Positions 57,543 through 64,000 of a DNA stretch of 64,000 nucleotides are shown here, one piece after another. Source of the stretch: Malus domestica. Lineage: Eukaryota; Streptophyta; Magnoliopsida; Rosales; Rosaceae. Each line of letters starts with the position of its first letter. The first letter of the stretch is position 1. The DNA is taken from contig NC_091671.1 in assembly GCF_042453785.1 (NCBI RefSeq), positions 11,230,001 through 11,294,000 on the forward strand, read 5' to 3'. Both the position numbers and the translations under genes were made by a program. The notes below the pieces were generated by a model. It made no database searches and was not told the origin of the DNA. It saw only the letters and a program-made list of their open reading frames with translations.

Positions 57543-60428
57543 GGTAGCAGTGAAGGGATGTGACAAGGCTACAAAGTGAGCATACTTAATGAACATGTCC
57601 ACTACTACAAATATCACAGACTTTCCCTTGCATAATGGTAACCCAACAATAAAATCCATGTTTATGTCATTCTAAATTTGTTGGGGAATGGGCAAGGGTT
57701 GAAGCAGTCCAAGTGGTGATATTGTCTCGTACTTGTTCTGTTGACAGATTTGGCATTCTGCCACAAAAGCTTTAATATCCTTCTTGAGACCTTGCCAATA
57801 GAAACCCTTTTTGATTATCTGATATGTCTTCAGTACCCCATTGTGTCCTGCAGCAAGATTAGTATGAAGTTCATTCATAATTTTTGCTTTCCATGGTGAT
57901 CGAGGGCTAAGCACCATTCTTGACTTGTACTTAAGAAGGCCATTATCAACCTTGTATTTGTGGTTACTGTCATTAGTAGTAGGACAAGAAGAATTTGCCT
58001 TGAGGGACTGTATTTTAGACTGAATCCAATCATCTTTCTCATTACTCATTGTCAAATCATCTAACACCCAAAGTAGGGTAAGAAATAGCTAGGCAGTTCA
58101 TATTTGTACTTGGTTCTACTTCTACTCTATCATTTTGATCAGGTGGGTCTTGGAGCCTAGAAAGGGCATCAGTTACCAAATTCTCAAAACCCTTTCTATA
58201 ATGGATCTCATAATCAGACCCAAGCAACTTTAAAACCCATTTTTGTTAGAATGGGGTACTTGCTCTCTGACTTAAGAAGTACTTAAGGCTGTTGTGATCT
58301 GTCCTTATAATAAAATGCCTTCCTTGCAAGTAATTTTGCCATTTTTTTATGGCATGCACAATAGCAATTAACTCTTTCTCATAGATGGACAAGGTCTGAT
58401 TCTTGGGTTCCAATGACTGATTAGTGAAAGTTATTGGCTTCCCTTGTTGTTGGAGCACTGCACCAATACCAACATCAGATGCATCACACTTAATCTCAAA
58501 TGTTAGAGAGAAATCAGGTAATGCCAACACCTGCGGAGATGACATAGTTTCTTTAAGAGTTTGAAAGGCCTTGGTTGCTTCAGTTGTCCATATGAAATTA
58601 TCTTTCTTAGTGAGCTGGTGTAATGGATGGTAGATCATGTCATACCCTGGAACAAATTTCTTATAGTACCCTGTGAGTCTTAAAAAACCTCTAAATGTCT
58701 TGACAATGGTGGGAATAGGCCAGTCCTTGATTGATTGAGTTTTGGAGGAGCTTCTACCTCATTCCTTGAGACAATATGTCCCAAGTACTCAATTTTGTTT
58801 TGTCCAAATGCACATTTATGCTTTTTTACATAGAGGTGATGTTGTTTTAATAAACTGAAAGTGACCTGCAAGTGATATATGTGATCCTCCCAAGACTTGC
58901 TATATATCAAATGTCATCAAAGAACACTAAAATGAAGTGTCTCAGGTGAGGCTTAAAGATATCATTCATAAGGTTTTGAAAAGTAGCAGTGCATTGGTTA
59001 AACCAAAAGGCATTACAAATGAACTTATAGTGCCCCTCATGAGTCCTAAATGATGTTTTAAGTATTTGGTGGTCCCAGACCTGAGATCTAGCTTAGAAAA
59101 ATACTAAGCACCACTGAGTTCATCTAAGAGATCATCAATAAAGGGTATAGGGTACTTGTCTTTGATAGTGAAGGAATTAAGTTCCCTATAGTCCATGCAA
59201 AGCCTACAAGTTCTTTCTTTTTTCTTGACTAAAAGAACTGGACAAGAGAAGGGACTGTGACTAGCCCTAATAAAGCCAGCATCTAGTAATTCTTGCACTG
59301 CCTTTTCAATTTCGGTTTTTTGGAGAGGGCCATAATGATAGTGCCTGATATTGGTTGGTTTAGCACCAGGGACAAGAAAAATTTGATGGTCATAAGGCCT
59401 AGAAGATGGCAATTGAGATGGTAAGGAAAAAATGGAAGAGAAGTGTCCCATTAAATCTTGCAATTCCCTTAGCTAAACTTGGTTAAGATCACAGGCTTCT
59501 AATTTCTTGGACTCCAAGGAATATAAGAATAGCCCAAGATTATAGCTGTGCATTTCCTTATCAATATGTTATAGGGAAACCTCCTAAATCAAGGGTAAAG
59601 CTCCTTAAATGTGAACAAGTTTGTACTGCACATTATCATTGTGGAATTCAAGTGTCATTAACTGAAAATCCTAAAGGACTGGACTAATGGAAGATAACCA
59701 GTGTACTCCCAAGACAATATCACAGCCCCCTAAGGAATGGCATATAGATCCACAGTACAAGTATATGCTGCAAGAGACAATGGTGTGCTAGGACAATAAC
59801 ATGAACCTCTAATTTTTCCCCCATCTGTAATCATGACTTCAAAGGCAGAAGTGGTATGCGGTTGCCAACCCAATTTTTTAAGTAATCGAGAATCCACAAA
59901 GTTGTGGGTGCTACCAGAATCAAGCAGAATTGTAACACTGTGTCCCTTGAGTAGCCTCCCCACTTTCATAGTGTGCATAGGTTGCTTAGCAGAGGTGCCA
60001 TAATAAGCACTCACTGAGTTCCATTAGGTTAATGGTTAGGGGTTGGTTAAAGGTCGTCTAGGCTGGTATCTACCTCCTCTTAGGGTTGTACAAGGTCAAG
60101 CATAAGTAACTGTTTGATATGGCATTTATGCCCCCGAGTCCACTTATCATCACAAAACCAACAATCCCTTATTTCACGTTTTTTTTTCTTCTGAATTTCC
60201 TCATGGGAAAGCCTCTTAATAGGGAAATTTGGTGCCCAATGCGATGGTGGTGGAGGATTGGGGGTAGTAGGAGATCGAAAAGTGGGAGTAGGTTTGGTAT
60301 AACCAGATTTCAGAGTAGCAAATTTAGCATCCAATTGAACATATAAGGCAATAACATCATGCACAATGTTAGGGCGCAATAACTTGACATCATACATAAG
60401 TTCACGCTTAAGGCCACCAATAAAACAA

Positions 60429-60832
60429 GAGTAAATTGTAGTAATGGTCCCTCAACTTTAATCAAATTGTAGCAATGGTCCCTTAACTAAAAATACATTA
60501 CCATTGGTCCCTCAACTCATCAAAATGTGTAGCTATGGTCATTTTCATCAACTTTGTCAAAATTTTGTCAAAATGAGTTATGTTGGAAGGACCATTGCTA
60601 CAATTGGGGTCCTCAACTCATCAAAACGTGTAGCTATGGTCCTTTTCGTCAACTTCGTCCGAATTTTGTCAAAACGAGTTATGTTGGAATGACCATTGCT
60701 ACAATTGGGTTAAAGTTGAGGGGCCATTTCTCCAGTGGATTAAAGTTGAGGGACCATAGCTACACGTTTTGATAAGTTGAGGGACCAATGTTAATGAAAT
60801 TTTAGTTGAGGGATCATTGCTACCATTTAGTC
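60429..60832. mobile_element. Mutator-like MITE nested in gag
   Basis: It begins GAGTAAATTGTAGTAATGG and ends with the inverse (ctaccatttagtc). A perfect 9-bp duplication ATAAAACAA flanks it at 60420-60428 and 60833-60841, the length typical of Mutator-like elements. It is closely similar to the copy at 26704-27162 and splits the gag frame of the Ty3 element. Confidence 0.88.
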
Positions 60833-61004
60833 ATAAAACAACTCTTAGGCAAAACTGGACCAAGATCAGAGGTGCGATTTGCCAATTGGCGAAATTCGAG
60901 TATATAGTCCTGGAGTGTACCTGACTGTCGAAGTTTAAAGAGAGCCTCAGCACTATCTTCAAAGTCACTGGGGCCAAATTCGCGGCAAACAGTCCTGGAG
61001 TATA

Positions 61005-61450
61005 CCTGAATCCGGTAGCTCAACCTCGACAAGTTGCAGTAATGGAGGATAAACCAAAGGAGGAAGAAGAGCACAGAAAATGTGCTTGATATATTTTTAA
61101 TAATTTTCGTTTTCAAATAACCATTACAAAAGCAAAGAAGCCATTGCTTCATTTAAAGCGTCTGGGCCACAAAGGGCCAGCTCAACATTCCACCAACAAC
61201 TTTTGACAAAATGGCAAAACAAGCAAATAAAGGCTAACAACCAAATTACTTAGTGATCAAGCATTCACTAATTCGAAGAGCCCAACATCACTCACCCCTT
61301 ATGACAACCTTGGCGTTCTCAGCAGCATCATCCAACCGGTGTATCAGCATTTGGACCCCAGCTGCTTGTCTCTTCTTATATATCCTTCGGGGCCAATACC
61401 TGCATGAGGCACTGAGGGATTAAGCATTCACTAATTCGAAGACCCCAACA
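61005..61450 (-). mobile_element. Mosaic 5' LTR of the Ty3/gypsy element
   Basis: 61005-61287 matches the LTR at 54773-55052. It is followed by 61288-61417, which matches polypurine tract and integrase-end sequence (55053-55070 and about 55139-55243). 61418-61450 then repeats the LTR terminus (gattaagcattcactaattcgaag...cccaaca). The LTR is therefore interrupted by internal-type sequence, as if two elements had recombined. No clean 5-bp duplication links 54755-54759 with 61451-61455. Confidence 0.75.
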
Positions 61451-61477
61451 GGAGACCGCGAGCAGAGCGAGATCGAA

Positions 61478-63828
61478 ATGCGGAAAGCCAGAGAGGATCT
61501 CGAGCGTCGGATTCAGGACGATCAGGTCGCGAGGGAGATCATGAGGATTCCGGAGGAGGAGTGGGAGGAGTCCGGCGAATTCTTCTCCAAGCCGTTCGGC
61601 GAAGGATCATCCTCGTCGTCAGCGTCGGCGAAGAGCGTCGAGGGCGAGAGCGTATTCAGGCTATACTTCAAGGGTTTGGTGAGCGAGGAAAGGGTTGGGA
61701 AGGAGAGGGCGGCACTGGCAGGAATTGGGGTGGCGCTGTGCGATCCAAGGGACAATTTGTTGTTCGAGGTCAGGAAGCCGCTGATTGGGAGCGGGACGAG
61801 CAGCAGTGGGGCCCAGCTGAAGGCCTTGATCGAAGGGCTGAATGCTGCTCTTGCTTTGGATTTGAAGCGCCTCACCTTCTTCTGTGAGAATCGCCACATT
61901 TTCCAGTTTGTGAGTTGCTCTCTTCTCTTTATCTGCGTCTCTGTTGTGGGTTTTTGATGAAATGTAGTTTTTGTGGTAAATTTTAGGAATTGAATTATGG
62001 GTTTTGCGTTTCGGTACTGTTCTATCTTTGAACACTAATAAACTTTCGAAATTCGATAACGGAATGTGTAGTATCCATGGTGGACAGGATAATGCACTCA
62101 CTCTGAGAAAGATTAGTTGTGTTCAGTTAATATTTGCTTAATTAAGCTTCTATACTATATTTGGTTATGGAATTTGACACTGACCATTAATAAAACTTTC
62201 GCGAAAGACGACTAAAAGAATGCAACTTGTTATGTTTAGTAGTTGCAATTTCTTGGAATTGTATGTGGGTTTTGTGAATTTCTATTTCCCATCTTGGACG
62301 ATAGTTTGAACTTTCATTTTTCAGATGCACTTAATGAAATTTGATTGAACAAATTCACTGTGAGAAATTTTCTTCGTGTTCTCAGCATTTGCTTAATTAG
62401 TTGTCTGTCTTATAATTGATTATGGATTTTATGGTTTGAACTTATTAGAGGGAATGGAATATGTTGAATTATGATATGACGTAAGCAATGTTGTTTTATT
62501 TATATCGGAATCAAGAATGTTGGATCAGCTAGTTACTATGCTTGAGTCTCTTTACACCCATAAATGGAGCTTGTTGGCATTTTAAATATGTATTTTACAT
62601 ATGCAGATAACTGGTAAATGGACAGCAAAGCAGCGCAAGGTAGCAATGCTTGTCAGTCAGGTTAAGAGCCTTCAAGCAAAGTTTGCAGTTTGCAACCCAA
62701 TGCTTGTGCCCCGATTTGATATTAAATTTGCATTTAAACTAGCAAGAGATGCAATAGATTCTCAGTCTCAGACTAATCAGTCTGCACAATCTATCACTTC
62801 CAAGAATGTGAATGAGACTTGCGTGATATGTTTGGAAGCTACTGATGTTAACCAAATGTTTTCGGTTGATGGCTGCCTGCATCGGTATTGCTTTTCTTGT
62901 ATGAAGCAACATGTAGAGGTGAAGTTGCTTCATGGGATGATTCCTAGATGCCCTCATGAAGACTGTAAGTCTGATCTTACTGTTGATAGTTGTGCAAAAT
63001 TCTTGACACCGAAACATGTGGAGACCATGCGCCAACGCATAAAGGAAGCTTCAATTCCTGCCACAGAGAAAGTTTATTGCCCGTACCCAAGGTGCTCCGC
63101 TTTAATGTCAAAACATGAACTTTTACAAGACGTGAAATCGCGGGATGTGGAATTATCAGGAGTTCGAAAATGCTTGAAATGTCAGTGCCTTTTTTGTATC
63201 AACTGTAAAGTCCCTTGGCACAGAAACAGAACATGCACCGACTACAAAAGGTTGACTCCTCATCCCTCAGAAGATACAAAGCTAAAGTCTCTTGCCTCAA
63301 CGAATCTGTGGCGCCAGTGTGTGAAGTGCAACCATATGATTGAACTTGCTGAAGGTTGCTACCACATGACTTGCAGGTATTTACTTTTTAATATTATTTT
63401 CAGTAAATTAAAAACCTGAGAGAATAAGATTTGTTGTAACATTACAATTTGTTGCTGTTTTTGAGGTGTTGCACGCACAATTGATGTCATAACTCGAAAA
63501 TTAAAAGGTCATACCTTTGGCTGTTATATGAAAACTGTTGTATTGTATCGTAATAGAAAATTTGAAAGCTGTTGTATCAAGTTTGCAAGCAACTCTATCT
63601 ACGTCATCTTATTACTCATCCTAATGCACTGATCTCTTTTGCAGGTGCGGGCATGAGTTTTGTTATAATTGTGGAGGCGAGTGGAAAGACAAAAAGGCAA
63701 CATGCTCATGCCCACTATGGGATGAGGGTAATATTTTGTATGATGAAGATGATGAAGATTTTGATTTTGATGAAGAGGATGTGTTAGAGTCAGATTCTGA
63801 GAGGTATATGATTCTGACTCAGTCATAA
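61478..63828 (+). CDS. RBR-type E3 ubiquitin ligase with RNase-H-like (RVT_3) domain, 5'-interrupted
   Basis: RBR ligases take ubiquitin from an E2 onto a catalytic cysteine and pass it to substrates. Exons are 61478-61909, 62607-63376 and 63645-63828, GT-AG introns, 461 residues from the ATG at 61478. Residues 1-60 are a charged helix (REDLERRIQDD, EIMRIPEEEWEE). An RNase-H-like domain follows at about 65-165, with AGIGVALCDPRDNLLFEV and GAQLKALIEGLNAAL. RING1 is CVICLEATDVNQMF...HRYCFSCM (about 215-260). The IBR is VYCPYPRCSALMS...CLFCINC. RING2 is CVKCNHMIELAEGCYHMTC then RCGHEFCYNCGGEW; HMTC should hold the catalytic Cys. The C terminus is acidic. The frame is open upstream to 61451, where the Ty3 LTR ends, and original N-terminal codons lie at 54499-54759. 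The 3' two-thirds look intact, but the full-length gene is disrupted. Expression from a new start is possible but unproven. Confidence 0.85.
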
Positions 63829-63901
63829 TGTTCTAACATCCCCCTCTCTAAAGAGGCCTTCCCTCAAATTTTCTCTGTTCGGAACATATTTTATAATATT
63901 T

Positions 63902-64000
63902 ACAACAACAACAACAAAGCCTTTTTCCACTAAGTGGGGTCGGCTATATGAATCCTAGAACGCCATTGCGCTCGGTTTTGTGTCCTGTCCTCCGTTAGAT
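63902..64000 (-). mobile_element. 3' end of an RTE-type LINE or Au-like SINE
   Basis: The plus strand reads acaacaacaacaacaaagcc...ccactaagtggggtcggctat, the widespread plant RTE/Au-SINE 3' terminus in reverse, with the (TTG)n tail at its left end. The element extends past the window edge, so LINE and SINE cannot be told apart here. Confidence 0.7.

Larger units (their letters stand above)
55053..61004 (-). mobile_element. Decayed Ty3/gypsy retrotransposon internal region
   Basis: Minus-strand gag-pol order, read right to left. Gag remnant (60820-61000) and zinc knuckle CWFCDDKWTRGHKCH (60080-60397). Aspartic protease with LLDSGSTHNF (59730-60014). Reverse transcriptase (59463 to about 58680), with [11 protein letters not shown] and a VFFDD variant of the YxDD site near 58935. 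RNase H (58638-58246), with CDASDVGIGAVLQQ and TDHNSLKYF. Integrase HHCC region with CQICQQNK (58067-57672), and the integrase end with GPY module FYGPYEIVEI and a chromodomain-like tail (55865-55080). Protease-RT-RNaseH-integrase order fixes Ty3/gypsy. Stops and frameshifts separate all these pieces, so the element is dead. The 5' leader and primer-binding site are missing: gag joins the LTR directly at 61004. Confidence 0.92.

Overview
This is a nuclear window from a eudicot plant. AT-rich intergenic DNA, spliced genes with GT/GC-AG introns and dense nested transposons all point that way. The element families (a Cassandra TRIM with 5S-like LTRs, a tRNA-derived SINE family, Tourist-, Mutator- and hAT-like MITEs) look like those of Rosaceae, perhaps an apple/pear-type genome. 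The family assignment is inference; no species marker was tested.

Genes, left to right. A minus-strand BAHD acyltransferase relic lies at 4.3-5.0 kb. An intronless C2H2 zinc-finger repressor-type gene with an EAR motif is at 7.95-9.57 kb. A multi-exon PITP-class phosphatidylinositol transfer protein gene runs on the minus strand at 11.08-13.94 kb, with a candidate last exon near 10.4 kb; its exons are short and one is an 8-nt microexon. Ribosomal protein S21 is at 17.7-18.2 kb. The large subunit of carbamoyl phosphate synthetase (CARB) is at 19.4-24.0 kb, with one GC-AG intron. An LBD1/LBD11-type LOB-domain gene is at 39.2-40.6 kb. An RNase-H-like/RBR E3 ubiquitin ligase gene is at the right end. 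No operon-like organisation is expected or seen. CARB (arginine and pyrimidine precursors) and RPS21 are housekeeping genes; the zinc-finger and LOB genes are regulators.

The right end is the most structured part. The RBR gene has its first coding stretch at 54.5-54.76 kb, already carrying stops and a frameshift, and resumes in frame at 61.45 kb. The gap is filled by a decayed minus-strand Ty3/gypsy element. That element was itself hit by a 1.54-kb hAT-like element (8-bp duplication, inside integrase) and a 404-bp Mutator-like MITE (9-bp duplication, inside gag). Its right LTR is a recombinant mosaic.

Other mobile DNA: two minus-strand Copia-like LTRs with primer-binding sites at the left edge; Tourist-type MITEs (2.3, 6.5, 15.1, 30.3, 31.7 and 38.0 kb); related Mutator-like MITEs at 26.7 and 60.4 kb plus a 1.39-kb near-perfect hairpin at 33.5-34.9 kb; six copies of one SINE family, five with clear target-site duplications; a complete Cassandra at 42 kb; a 2.84-kb CACTA element at 46.3-49.1 kb; a minus-strand LINE-like insertion with an 18-bp duplication at 49.5-50.6 kb; a solo LTR at 50.6-50.9 kb; and an RTE/Au-SINE-like 3' end at the right edge. 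The remaining intergenic stretches hold simple repeats, small tandem duplications and nothing else I can name.
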